Positions 32,388 through 40,620 of a stretch of 64,000 nucleotides of DNA are shown here, piece by piece. Each line of letters starts with the position of its first letter. Within the stretch, counting starts at the first letter, position 1. Position numbers and translations under genes: made by a program. Below the pieces are notes generated by a model that saw nothing but the letters and a program-made list of their open reading frames with translations, was not told where the DNA came from and searched no databases. The DNA is from Clostridium punense (GTDB lineage: Bacteria; Bacillota; Clostridia; Clostridiales; Clostridiaceae), in contig NZ_JAGGLL010000008.1 in the NCBI RefSeq assembly GCF_017874425.1, positions 1 through 64,000 of the forward strand, read 5' to 3'.

Positions 32388-32462
32388 AATTATAGATGGG
32401 TTCATCCATCTATAATTTTTTTAGGCTATATTTTAACATTATATTAAAATATAGCCTTTTCT
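32388..32462 (+). terminator. Two tandem terminators
   Basis: AATTATAGATGG (32388-32399) pairs with CCATCTATAATT (32406-32417), then T7. Directly after it, AGGCTATATTTTAA (32423-32436) pairs with TTAAAATATAGCCT (32444-32457), then TTTCTTT. They insulate the following Rpn promoter from read-through. Confidence 0.85.
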
Positions 32463-32474
32463 TTAAATTCACTA

Positions 32475-32512
32475 CGAACATATGTTTAGTATTTTGATTT
32501 TCTGTCTATAAT
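32475..32512 (+). promoter_or_regulatory. LexA-like box and promoter of Rpn gene
   Basis: CGAACATATGTTTA (32475-32488) agrees with 13 of 14 positions of the Bacillus LexA consensus CGAACRNRYGTTYC. TATAAT is at 32507-32512, which puts the -35 region inside the 3' half of the box. The layout is that of a typical SOS-repressed promoter. The same arrangement occurs at 40560-40597. Confidence 0.6.
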
Positions 32513-32535
32513 ATTTAATGAGAGGAAGTGAATTT

Positions 32536-33603
32536 ATGTATTACTTAAAACAAGGAAATGTAATAACCTTAGTCCAAGAAGACCAGTCAAACTATGAAAG
32601 TGATACAAGTAACAATTATAAAAAGACATCATTAAATATGGATAGCATAATGAAGAGACTATTTACTCTTAAAAACAAGAAGCCAATTATTGATTTTTTA
32701 AATTCTATTTATGGTGATGACATTGGATATGAGGCAGAAGTTTATTATCCCAATGTGGAAAATCTAAACAGAAATATAAACAATGACCTTTTAAGCTTTA
32801 GAGCAGATTTATATATTGAAGTTACTTACAAAGACAAAGTGTATGATTATGCCATTGAATTTCAAACTAAATATGAAAAGGATATGGGTATAAGAATTTT
32901 TAGGTATGGATTTGATAAGGCAGTTAAAAATTCCATGGGATTAAATAAAAATACTATAGAAATCAGTTTTCCAGAACCTTATCTTATAGTTTTAGAAAAG
33001 GAAAAGGGGCTAGAGGATAAGATCAATCTAAGAATCAACTTTCCTAAGCAAGGAAACTTTAATTATGAAATCAATGTATTAAAATATTGGGAATACGATG
33101 TTCAAAGACTGTATGAAGAAAATAAGTATTTACTTTACCCTCTGCAGCTTTTTAATTATAGAAGATTTATGGAAAGGCTTAAAGAAAATAAACAACCAGA
33201 AGAAGTAAAAAAGGAAAAAGTAGAAAAGATTAATATACATATATTAATTACAATAAAAAATACTCTTGAAGCTATTAGTGAGTCCTATAAATATGGTAAA
33301 ATTACCTTAGTAGATTACAACGAAATGTTATCAGTAATACAGAATTTAAATGATTATTTCATAGATACCTACAATTATTATAAAGGATTAAGTAAGGAGG
33401 TTGAGGTTATGTTCAAAAGTTTTTATGACCCTGAGGTTGAAAAAAGGGGAATTGTAAAAGGAATCCAACAAGGACAAGATAAAGCAAAAATAGAAATTGC
33501 GAGAAATATGATTAGTAAGGGATTTAACAAGGTGGTTATCATAGAATTAACTGGCTTAAGTGAAGAGCAAGTTGAAATGATTTTTAAGGAAAGAGTTAAT
33601 TAA
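32536..33603 (+). CDS. Rpn-family recombination-promoting nuclease
   Basis: About 355-aa member of the Rpn/PD-(D/E)XK family. The nuclease part opens with MDSIMKRLFTLKNKKPIIDFL. The catalytic strand pair is LLSFRADLYIEVTYKDKVYDYAIEFQT (Asp, then Glu-x-Gln). After a helical region the C-terminus has GIQQGQDKAKIEIA and a small helix-turn-helix-like end (GFNKVVIIELTGLSEEQVEM). ATG 32536 is preferred: AGAGGAAGTG lies 7-16 bases before it, and ATG 32518 would fall at the transcription start predicted from TATAAT 32507-32512. It is nearly identical to the copy at 40621 and carries a LexA-like box. Confidence 0.88.
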   Translation: MYYLKQGNVITLVQEDQSNYESDTSNNYKKTSLNMDSIMKRLFTLKNKKPIIDFLNSIYGDDIGYEAEVYYPNVENLNRNINNDLLSFRADLYIEVTYKDKVYDYAIEFQTKYEKDMGIRIFRYGFDKAVKNSMGLNKNTIEISFPEPYLIVLEKEKGLEDKINLRINFPKQGNFNYEINVLKYWEYDVQRLYEENKYLLYPLQLFNYRRFMERLKENKQPEEVKKEKVEKINIHILITIKNTLEAISESYKYGKITLVDYNEMLSVIQNLNDYFIDTYNYYKGLSKEVEVMFKSFYDPEVEKRGIVKGIQQGQDKAKIEIARNMISKGFNKVVIIELTGLSEEQVEMIFKERVN

Positions 33604-33895
33604 GTTCCCCTTGGGGGCATTATTCTTTTACCCCTGGGGTAGTTAACAAATTGTGAACATAATTTGTTTTGCCATCTTTATGGCAAATATAATAAATAGA
33701 AAGTATAATATAATTGCATTGCATATAATAAGGCAGTGCAATTATTTTGCTTTATAAGAAACACATTAATATTTTATCTTTAATGAACTTGTTCATTATT
33801 TAATATAAATTTTCTATAGATTTTAAAATAAATAAGCTTTAGACTATGATTTATTTAAGTACATAGAGAACTAGAGCTTCTTAAGAGGTGTTATA
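33604..33895. other. Repeat C copy 8 and repeat B fragment
   Basis: TTACCCCTGGGGTAGTTAACA starts at 33628 and is followed by AATTGTGAACATAATTTGTTTTGCC, the fullest form of the repeat; AACAAATT and AATTTGTT form a second palindrome. At 33781-33805 TAATGAACTTGTTCATTATTTAA matches the end of repeat B. Confidence 0.6.
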
Positions 33896-36800
33896 GTGGA
33901 GGAAATTTTAAGCAAGTACAAGGAACGTTTAATAAATTTAAGTGGAAGAAATAGAAGCTTGGTTAGTAAGAAGTTACCTAATAAGAGAGCTTTTGATTTA
34001 TATAAATTAGGGGAGTTTTCTGAAGGGTTTATTAGTGATATTTTAAGTTACCTTATAAGTAGAGAAGATAAGAAGTTTTTAATTCTTCCTGATTACTCTG
34101 CCTATTTTCTAAAGGGTGAGAGTACTTTAGAAAAGGATATAGCAAAGGAAGAGAAGTTAGAGCTATCAAGTATTGATAGTACCTTAGACAAAGAAAAGGC
34201 TCAGGAGTTAAAGGAAAAAATCAAAACTAAATATAGAGAAAAGCTGGAGAGGGAACAGCAGAGTCTTAGTGGTAAGAGAGATAAGCTAGTTGAGTACTCA
34301 GTGAGTCTTAGAGCCCTTCTTCGTGAAATCACAAGCATTATTAAGGAAACTGGCAGAAATGAGCTTTATGTGGGTTATCCTTTTGTGGAGGGAAAACTTA
34401 AGGATGATACCTTTGTTAGGGCACCACTTTTTATGTTTCCAGTGTCATTGCTTAGGGATGGAGACAGCTACTACTTAGAAAATAAGGAGGAAGCAGTAAT
34501 TTATTTAAATAAGGTGCTGCTACTGGCTATTTGTAAACATAATGAAATAAAGGTTAAGGACATTGAAACTGAGTTTTCTAAGGTTGAAGAAAACTTTATT
34601 ACTGAAGCCTTAGAAAAGTTAAAGGAAAACAACATTATAATTGAAAATAGTCCTACTGAAGTTAATAAATTCTTAGAATATAAAAAGGATACTTTGCCAA
34701 ACTTTGAAATGGGAAAACTGAAGTTAAGTTATAATTTAGTCCTTGGTCAGTTTCCTATAGCAAATTCTATTTATAACGATTATGAAGATTTACTCCAAAT
34801 GGACATTAATAATAAACTTTTGGAGGATTTACTTAAGACCAGTTCTGCTCTAGAGTCAAATTCCTTAGAAGATAAAGAGGAGCATGGTAAGTTATCCTTT
34901 AGTGAAGAGGAGCTTTATCTGATGTCTGCCTTAGATTATAGTCAAGAAAAGGCTGTGAAGCTTTCTAATGACACAGAAGAATTAGTTATATATGGGCCAC
35001 CAGGTACTGGTAAGTCACAAACCATTGCTAATATTATCTCCAATGCCTTAGCAAGAAATAAAACTGTACTTATGGTGTCTCAAAAAAGAGCGGCGCTGGA
35101 TGTTATTTATAACAGACTTGCAAAGCTTAATGCCAAGGCACTTTTAATCCATGATACTGAAGGGGATAAAAAGTCCTTTTATAGTACAGTAGCTCAGTCC
35201 CTAGAGGTTTTAGCGGAAGAATATGAGGAATACGAGAAAAATATACTCCAGGTGTCTAAGGATATTGATAATAAAATAGAGCAATTAGAAAAACTAGCCT
35301 ATGCACTTCATAGAGAAAGACCTTTTGGATTAACCCTTCAAGAAATGTATAGTAAGACAAAGGGTATAAAAAGTAGAGAAGACAGTAGATATTCTGATTT
35401 TTCTAGGTTTAGGCAGGAAAATGTATTTAAAACTTATACTTATGAAAACCTAAAGGAAGCAGTAGAAGGGCTTCAGGAAAAAGAGGTTTTAAGCTATAAA
35501 ACTTATAGAGACCTGCTTTCTAAAAATCCTTTTGTGGATGATGTGGATTTAAACATGAGTTTTATGGATATAGATGAGCTTTCTATGAAGGTGGAAAATA
35601 TCATAGACCCCATTAAGACAATCACTGATAAAGCAATTAGTGAAGGGGACCTGTACCATAAACTAATGAAGGCCTTTGAAGAAAATTGCTACGTTTTAAC
35701 TGGGGATAAGTTAGAGGAAGTAATTAAGGCTATTTCTCTTGAGAAAAATGGAGACTTGCTTAAGCCTATCAATGATGGTAGATGGTGGAGTCTTAAGTAT
35801 TGGATGAATTATTCAAAAAATAAAAAACAGGAAGAAGCTAATAGATTAGAATACGAAAATAGATATGCACAGCTACAAAAATCTATAATTACACTCCATA
35901 GTGAAATAGAAACTTCTCTTCAGGAGATTTCCATTGTGAAGAAGGCCTTAAATGAACGAGTTTATAACCTGGTGGTGGCAGAGCTCCTTAAGGGTGAGGA
36001 TTTAACGGAATATTTTAAGGATGTTATTGAAGCTCTTCATCTTATAGAGGAGTATAAAACTGAACTTAAAACCACTAAAGGGCTTAGTGAGCTGCAATTT
36101 AAAATTATGAATTATGCTTTAAATGAAGATGTGGAGAAAATGAAAAACTCTACTCAGAAGCTTCTAGAGTTTATTATGCTTTATCACATTGGGGAAATAG
36201 AAAAGGAAGAAGAATTCCAAAAGGCAGTGCAGTACCTGGGGGTTTTCGATAAATTAGTTCAAGGGATAAATACAAATATTGAAGTGAAGCAAAACTTAGT
36301 GAGAGAATTCATATTAAATAAATGGAACTCTGAAATAGAAACCCTTCAAAGCGAAAAAGGCTTTAAAGAGTTTAAGAGGCAAGCAAACAAAAAAAGAGCA
36401 CTGCTGCCTATTAGAAAGTATGTTGAAGATTATAGTGATATGATACTGAAGGTTTTTCCTTGCTTTTTGTTAAGCCCAGAAACTGTGTCAGAAATACTAC
36501 CTTTAAAAGAGAAGCTCTTTGATATTATAATCTTTGATGAAGCTTCCCAGATGTATGTGGAAAATGCCATTCCAACAATCTTTAGAGGAAACAGCGTAAT
36601 AATTGCAGGAGATGATAAGCAGTTAAGACCAAATGGAACCTTCTCCAACAGGTTCCTAGATCAGGAGGAAGAGGAAGAAATAGAGGACGACACCACAGCA
36701 GCACTAGAAGAGGAGAGCTTACTAGACCTTGCAAAAGTAAACTACAAAGGAGTTCATTTAAACTACCATTATCGTTCTTCCTTTGAAGAACTAATTAACT

Positions 36801-37819
36801 TTTCTAACTATGCCTTTTACGAAGGAAGACTTAAGATTTCACCAAATGTTTATACCCAAGGGGAATATGGAGTTCCAATTGAAAGAATAATGGTACCTGG
36901 AAAATGGATTAACAGAGCAAATATTGAAGAAGCTGAAAGCGTAGTAACCTTAGTTCATCAGATTCTTAAGGAAAGAAAAAACAGGGAAACCATAGGAGTT
37001 ATCACCTTTAACATTAGTCAAAAAACTGCTATAGAAGACCTGCTAGATAAAAAGGCTAGTGAAGATAGTGAATTTAGGGAACTATACCTAGCTGAAATTG
37101 ACAGAATGGATGAAAATGAAGATGTAAGCTTATTTGTAAAAAACATAGAAAATGTTCAAGGGGATGAAAGAGATATAATCATTTTCTCCGTTGCCTATGC
37201 AAAAAATGAAAAGGGAAGAGTTTCTGTAAACTTTGGTTCCTTATCTCAAGATGGTGGAGAAAACAGACTAAACGTTGCCATCAGTAGAGCGAAGAAAAAG
37301 ATTTATGTAGTAACTTCCATTGAACCAGAAGAACTTCAAGTGGATAATACTAAAAATCAAGGACCAAAGCTGTTCAAAAATTATCTCCAATATGTTAGAG
37401 CAGTATCGAGTGGAAATAAAACTGAAGCTGAGAACATTTTAAAAGCTGTGGTGGATACCAAAGTGAAAAATAAAGAAGAAATACACCATGACAGTGACTT
37501 TGAGGCTGAAGTTTATGAGGCCTTAAAAGATAAACTCCATAACCTTGAAGTGCACACTCAAGTTGGAGTTTCAGGATATAAAATAGACTTAGCTATTTAT
37601 GATCCAATAAAATCTAAGTATATCCTAGGAATAGAGTGTGATGGAGCAACCTACCACAGCTCCAAATCTGCAAGGGAAAGAGATATCCATAGACAACGCT
37701 ACCTTGAATCTAGAGGATGGAAAATAACTAGAATCTGGAGCTATAACTGGTGGAATAATCCTAAGGGTGAAGTACAAAGGCTTCTAAATGAAATAAAGAG
37801 TTACCCCTGGGGTGAGTAA
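33896..37819 (+). CDS. SF1 helicase fused to Vsr-like nuclease (DUF4011 type)
   Basis: 1307-aa protein. Residues about 1-340 are the DUF4011-like N-terminal region with coiled coil. The helicase core has Walker A GPPGTGKSQT (about 366-375), Walker B IIIFDEASQM (about 877-886) and late motifs NVQGDERDIIIFSV and RLNVAISRAKKKI. Residues about 1200-1300 are a Vsr/DUF559-like endonuclease domain (GYKIDLAIYD, GIECDGATYHSSKSARERD). GTG start with AGAGGTG 5 bases upstream. The last codons (SYPWGE) and the stop lie inside repeat C copy 9. Proteins of this build are often found in defence islands; an anti-phage role is inference. Confidence 0.85.
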   Translation: MEEILSKYKERLINLSGRNRSLVSKKLPNKRAFDLYKLGEFSEGFISDILSYLISREDKKFLILPDYSAYFLKGESTLEKDIAKEEKLELSSIDSTLDKEKAQELKEKIKTKYREKLEREQQSLSGKRDKLVEYSVSLRALLREITSIIKETGRNELYVGYPFVEGKLKDDTFVRAPLFMFPVSLLRDGDSYYLENKEEAVIYLNKVLLLAICKHNEIKVKDIETEFSKVEENFITEALEKLKENNIIIENSPTEVNKFLEYKKDTLPNFEMGKLKLSYNLVLGQFPIANSIYNDYEDLLQMDINNKLLEDLLKTSSALESNSLEDKEEHGKLSFSEEELYLMSALDYSQEKAVKLSNDTEELVIYGPPGTGKSQTIANIISNALARNKTVLMVSQKRAALDVIYNRLAKLNAKALLIHDTEGDKKSFYSTVAQSLEVLAEEYEEYEKNILQVSKDIDNKIEQLEKLAYALHRERPFGLTLQEMYSKTKGIKSREDSRYSDFSRFRQENVFKTYTYENLKEAVEGLQEKEVLSYKTYRDLLSKNPFVDDVDLNMSFMDIDELSMKVENIIDPIKTITDKAISEGDLYHKLMKAFEENCYVLTGDKLEEVIKAISLEKNGDLLKPINDGRWWSLKYWMNYSKNKKQEEANRLEYENRYAQLQKSIITLHSEIETSLQEISIVKKALNERVYNLVVAELLKGEDLTEYFKDVIEALHLIEEYKTELKTTKGLSELQFKIMNYALNEDVEKMKNSTQKLLEFIMLYHIGEIEKEEEFQKAVQYLGVFDKLVQGINTNIEVKQNLVREFILNKWNSEIETLQSEKGFKEFKRQANKKRALLPIRKYVEDYSDMILKVFPCFLLSPETVSEILPLKEKLFDIIIFDEASQMYVENAIPTIFRGNSVIIAGDDKQLRPNGTFSNRFLDQEEEEEIEDDTTAALEEESLLDLAKVNYKGVHLNYHYRSSFEELINFSNYAFYEGRLKISPNVYTQGEYGVPIERIMVPGKWINRANIEEAESVVTLVHQILKERKNRETIGVITFNISQKTAIEDLLDKKASEDSEFRELYLAEIDRMDENEDVSLFVKNIENVQGDERDIIIFSVAYAKNEKGRVSVNFGSLSQDGGENRLNVAISRAKKKIYVVTSIEPEELQVDNTKNQGPKLFKNYLQYVRAVSSGNKTEAENILKAVVDTKVKNKEEIHHDSDFEAEVYEALKDKLHNLEVHTQVGVSGYKIDLAIYDPIKSKYILGIECDGATYHSSKSARERDIHRQRYLESRGWKITRIWSYNWWNNPKGEVQRLLNEIKSYPWGE
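37801..37819 (+). repeat. Repeat C copy 9 inside the helicase gene end
   Basis: TTACCCCTGGGGTGAGTAA supplies the last codons and the TAA stop of the helicase gene. The tail after TGGGGT differs from the other copies. Confidence 0.6.
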
Positions 37820-37838
37820 ATTATGAGCTAAACATGAG

Positions 37839-37872
37839 GAGCCATGTGGTGTAATGCTGCATGGCTCAAATT
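37839..37872. terminator. Terminator, GAGCCATG hairpin
   Basis: GAGCCATG (37839-37846) pairs with CATGGCTC (37860-37867), then AAATTTT. The same hairpin with the same loop follows the Rpn gene at 41768. It lies between the helicase and the convergent UPF0316 gene. Confidence 0.75.
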
Positions 37873-38355
37873 TTAATCTAAGCTCATTGGTGTATAAACA
37901 TTGTATTTGAAAGCTGGGTATATGATTTCATTAACCATTTTGCTTTCTTTCTTACTGGCACAATAAGCTTTTATGGAGAGAGTCTTTACCATGGTATTGT
38001 CATAGACAACGCTGGTTTTTATGGCAATGTTCTCACTTCTTAAAATATCTGCAAACTCTTTGCCACTATGCAGGGTGTCTGCTGTGATATCAAAGATGTA
38101 AAGCTTCTCCTTCTCAGACTTTTTAACTGCAAGCCCTGGAACCAGAGTCCCGATAAATGTAGCGGCACATATAGCTACGATGCTTAGGATGCCATCTGAA
38201 CTTGCCATCTTTACAACGGCAATCATATATATAGTTGTAGACAAGGCTGCTAGCAAGCTAGAAAAAAAGAACTTTCCACGGGCTAGATATATATTCTTCA
38301 TTGTGCCTAGCGTGTTGTCCAGTAGTTTTAGTAAAAATACTATTAAAATTTCCAT
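37873..38355 (-). CDS. UPF0316/DUF5698 membrane protein
   Basis: 160-aa protein. Three hydrophobic helices (about 2-18, 27-50, 52-72: ILIVFLLKLLDNTLGTMKNIYLARGK, SLLAALSTTIYMIAVVKM) are followed by a cytoplasmic DUF2179-like domain (LYIFDITADTLHSGKEFADIL). The start at 38355 has GGAGGTAGT directly upstream on the minus strand; the longer frame from 38388 would begin before it. The leader contains a promoter and an intrinsic terminator, so expression may be controlled by attenuation. Family function unknown. Confidence 0.85.
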   Translation of the reverse strand: MEILIVFLLKLLDNTLGTMKNIYLARGKFFFSSLLAALSTTIYMIAVVKMASSDGILSIVAICAATFIGTLVPGLAVKKSEKEKLYIFDITADTLHSGKEFADILRSENIAIKTSVVYDNTMVKTLSIKAYCASKKESKMVNEIIYPAFKYNVYTPMSLD

Positions 38356-38377
38356 ACTACCTCCGATTTCTGTTGCT

Positions 38378-38514
38378 ATAAAAAACAAAAAACTCTTGCT
38401 TTCAAAATCACAAGAGTCAAATAATATCTTAATTTATGGATAAAATTATTTAGCGCTAATTGGCGCATTCTTTCGCAACTACATTAGTATAACATAGAAA
38501 TGTGTAGGTTGTCA
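38378..38514 (-). promoter_or_regulatory. Promoter and leader terminator of UPF0316 gene
   Basis: Minus strand: TTGACA (38508-38513), an 18-base spacer, TATACT, then a leader of about 100 bases with a GCGC-CAATTA-GCGC hairpin. An intrinsic terminator, ACTCTTG paired with CAAGAGT followed by TTTTTGTTTTTT (about 38385-38420), sits just before the ribosome binding site. A terminator between promoter and gene points to attenuation, or to a small RNA that ends there. I cannot match it to a known riboswitch. Confidence 0.55.
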
Positions 38515-38548
38515 ACGTGTTTTTGTATAAATATGGAAAAGCAAAAAA

Positions 38549-38570
38549 CACCCCAGGGGTGATTAACTAA
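38549..38570 (+). repeat. Repeat C copy 10
   Basis: ACACCCCAGGGGTGATTAACTAA, between the UPF0316 promoter and the TetR gene. The palindrome core is CACCCCAGGGGTG; the following part is GATTAAC. Confidence 0.6.
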
Positions 38571-38710
38571 TACGACTTCTAAATTAATTGTATTTTAAGA
38601 TGGTATAATATTTTCTTCTTATAAAAATAATTATATTAGATTTAGAAAGAAATATAGTTTAAAGTATGATAAAATTTATTGAAAAGCATTGTATATTAAG
38701 GGTGAAATTA

Positions 38711-39280
38711 ATGAATAATGAGATCAATACTACAAAGAAGAAATTGGCAGATGCTCTGAAGCTGTTGATGAGTGAAAGAGCTTTCGAAAAAATAACAATT
38801 CAGGACATTGTAGACATGTGCGGCATGAACAGACGTACATTTTACTATCATTTTAAAGATATTTATGAGCTCTTAGATTGGTTTTACCATGAAGAAGCTT
38901 TGGAACAACTGGAGATAAATAGTACATATGAATCCTGGCACAACGAATTATTATATTTATTTCATTATTTGGAAGCAAATAAAAAAATTACTATTTGTGT
39001 ATTTAAGTCACTAGGCAGAGGGTATCTGGAAGATTTTGTGTATAAAAGTGTTTTTCGTGTAGTGAAAAATATTGTTTATGATATGGCAACCGATTTAGAA
39101 GTAAAAGAGGCACAAAAAGATTTTACAGCCCACTACTATAGCGTTTCTTTAGTGGGCGTGTTGACCCATTGGATACAGGCAGACTTTACTCCAAGCCCTG
39201 AGGAAATTACTGACATGACAAAGGTGATTCTTAAAGGAACCATGAGAGATGCTTTAGAGCGGTTTTCACAAAAGAGCTAA
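38711..39280 (+). CDS. TetR-family regulator
   Basis: 189-aa transcription factor. The N-terminal TetR helix-turn-helix is clear (TTKKKLADALKLLMSERAFE, ITIQDIVDMCGMNRRTFYYHF, DIYELLDWFY). The C-terminal domain (WIQADFTPSPEEI) belongs to the DhaS-like TetR_C_8 group. ATG 38711 is preferred with AAGGG 8 bases upstream over the longer frame from 38666. It lies 67 bases before a DegV-family gene and probably controls it; the two are in the same single-unit segment between repeat C copies. Confidence 0.88.
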   Translation: MNNEINTTKKKLADALKLLMSERAFEKITIQDIVDMCGMNRRTFYYHFKDIYELLDWFYHEEALEQLEINSTYESWHNELLYLFHYLEANKKITICVFKSLGRGYLEDFVYKSVFRVVKNIVYDMATDLEVKEAQKDFTAHYYSVSLVGVLTHWIQADFTPSPEEITDMTKVILKGTMRDALERFSQKS

Positions 39281-39347
39281 TCTGTGTATATACGTAATAA
39301 ACCAATAGATGTTATAATTCTTCTATATTTTTAGAGGAGGAATTATA

Positions 39348-40229
39348 GTGCAGGATTATATAATCGTTACAGATGCAACATGTGATTTGTCAGTGGAAAT
39401 CCTTAAAGATTTAGATATAGTAGTCATACCTATGGAGTTTATTATTGAGGATAAGATTTATAGTCATTATCCTGATGAAAGACAAATGGCTCTTGATGAT
39501 TTTTATGGTCATTTAAGAACAGGTATGATGTCTTCAACCACACAGATTAATTATAATTCATACAAGACTATCTTTACTGATATTTTAAAGCAGGGAAAAG
39601 AGGTTCTGTATATTTCCTTTTCTTCCGGAATGAGCGGTACTTATAATGCCTCCAGGTTAGTAATAAGTGATTTAAAAGAAGAGTTCCCGGACAGGGAGAT
39701 TATAAGTGTTGATTCCCTATGTGCTTCAATCGGTGAAGGTCTGCTTGTATATTTGGCAGCATTAAAAAAGCAGGAAGGCTTTTCTATAGATAAATTAAAG
39801 CATTGGATTGAAGAGAAGCGTTTTGAAATATGTCATTGGTTTGCTGTTGATGACCTAGAACATTTAAAACGTGGAGGCAGAATTAATGCAGTACAAGCTT
39901 CGGTAGGAAGTATATTAGATATAAAACCAATACTAAGTGTGGATAGAGAAGGAAAACTTGTTACGGCAGCCAAGATGAGAGGAAGAAAAAAAAGCTACCA
40001 CTACTTGATACAAAAGTTAAAGGAAGACTGTGAGAAGACAGAGTGTGAAACCATTTTCCTAGGTCATGCAAATTGTCTAGAGGAGGCCAAGTATTTACAA
40101 CAGCTCATCATAGAAGAAAAACTGGCTGAAAAAGTTATAATATGTAATATTGGCCCAATCATTGGAAGTCATACTGGGGCAGGAATGATTGCGGTAACTT
40201 TTGTTGGACGGAGCAGACTCTTATCATAA
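39348..40229 (+). CDS. DegV-family fatty-acid-binding protein
   Basis: 293-aa protein of the DegV fold. DYIIVTDATCDLSVEIL opens the domain, and MSSTTQINYNSY and SFSSGMSGTYNAS carry the conserved Ser/Thr residues that bind the fatty-acid carboxylate. DSLCASIGEGLLVYLAA follows. Members (FakB) present fatty acids to the kinase FakA. GTG start with GAGGAGG 8 bases upstream. It is paired with a TetR regulator and ends at a strong terminator; no fakA is nearby. Confidence 0.9.
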   Translation: MQDYIIVTDATCDLSVEILKDLDIVVIPMEFIIEDKIYSHYPDERQMALDDFYGHLRTGMMSSTTQINYNSYKTIFTDILKQGKEVLYISFSSGMSGTYNASRLVISDLKEEFPDREIISVDSLCASIGEGLLVYLAALKKQEGFSIDKLKHWIEEKRFEICHWFAVDDLEHLKRGGRINAVQASVGSILDIKPILSVDREGKLVTAAKMRGRKKSYHYLIQKLKEDCEKTECETIFLGHANCLEEAKYLQQLIIEEKLAEKVIICNIGPIIGSHTGAGMIAVTFVGRSRLLS

Positions 40230-40236
40230 TAATTCA

Positions 40237-40267
40237 CCCTAAGTTTTCAAAGCTTAGGGCTTTTTTA
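40237..40267 (+). terminator. Terminator after degV
   Basis: CCCTAAG (40237-40243) with CTTAGGG (40253-40259), then CTTTTTTA. Confidence 0.85.
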
Positions 40268-40289
40268 TTATATAGGAATTTCAACTTTT

Positions 40290-40400
40290 TTTGCGCTAGC
40301 AAAATGCCTGTAAGGCCTTGGAATTATAAGGTTTCAAGGCTTGTGTAAAAAAGTGTAAGTAATTGCTAGCTATTTAAAAGGGCGTGTGAATACACGCATT
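40290..40400 (+). other. Nested inverted-repeat element
   Basis: GCTAGCAA (about 40294) and TTGCTAGC (about 40361) are inverted repeats that enclose a GCCTTG/CAAGGC hairpin, followed by a second short hairpin CGTGT-GAAT-ACACG with a T-rich tail. It could be a structured RNA, an attachment-type site or a decayed mobile-element end. No integrase is nearby. Confidence 0.35.
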
Positions 40401-40510
40401 TGTTATTTTTGAAAAAAATGAGAATAAGCAAAGAGAAAGCCTTAAAAGTTATATGGTGCATTATACACCAATATTTTAATAGATTAGTAATTATAGAATA
40501 TAACAAAAAA

Positions 40511-40530
40511 TACTCCAGGGATGATTAACT
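40511..40530 (+). repeat. Repeat C copy 11, degenerate
   Basis: ACTCCAGGGATGATTAACTAA, 90 bases before the second Rpn gene. It resembles copy 10 most closely. Confidence 0.45.
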
Positions 40531-40559
40531 AAAACTCTAGTTTTTCTGTAATTTTTATG

Positions 40560-40597
40560 CGAACATATGTTTAGGAGCTGACTTTTTTGTCTATAAT
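40560..40597 (+). promoter_or_regulatory. LexA-like box and promoter of second Rpn gene
   Basis: CGAACATATGTTTA (40560-40573) is identical to the box at 32475, and TATAAT (40592-40597) is in the same position relative to it. Between the two loci the stretch from the box to the ATG is conserved, while the spacer differs (GGAGCTGACTTTTTTG here). Confidence 0.6.
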
Positions 40598-40620
40598 ATT
40601 TAATGAGAGGAAGTGAATTT

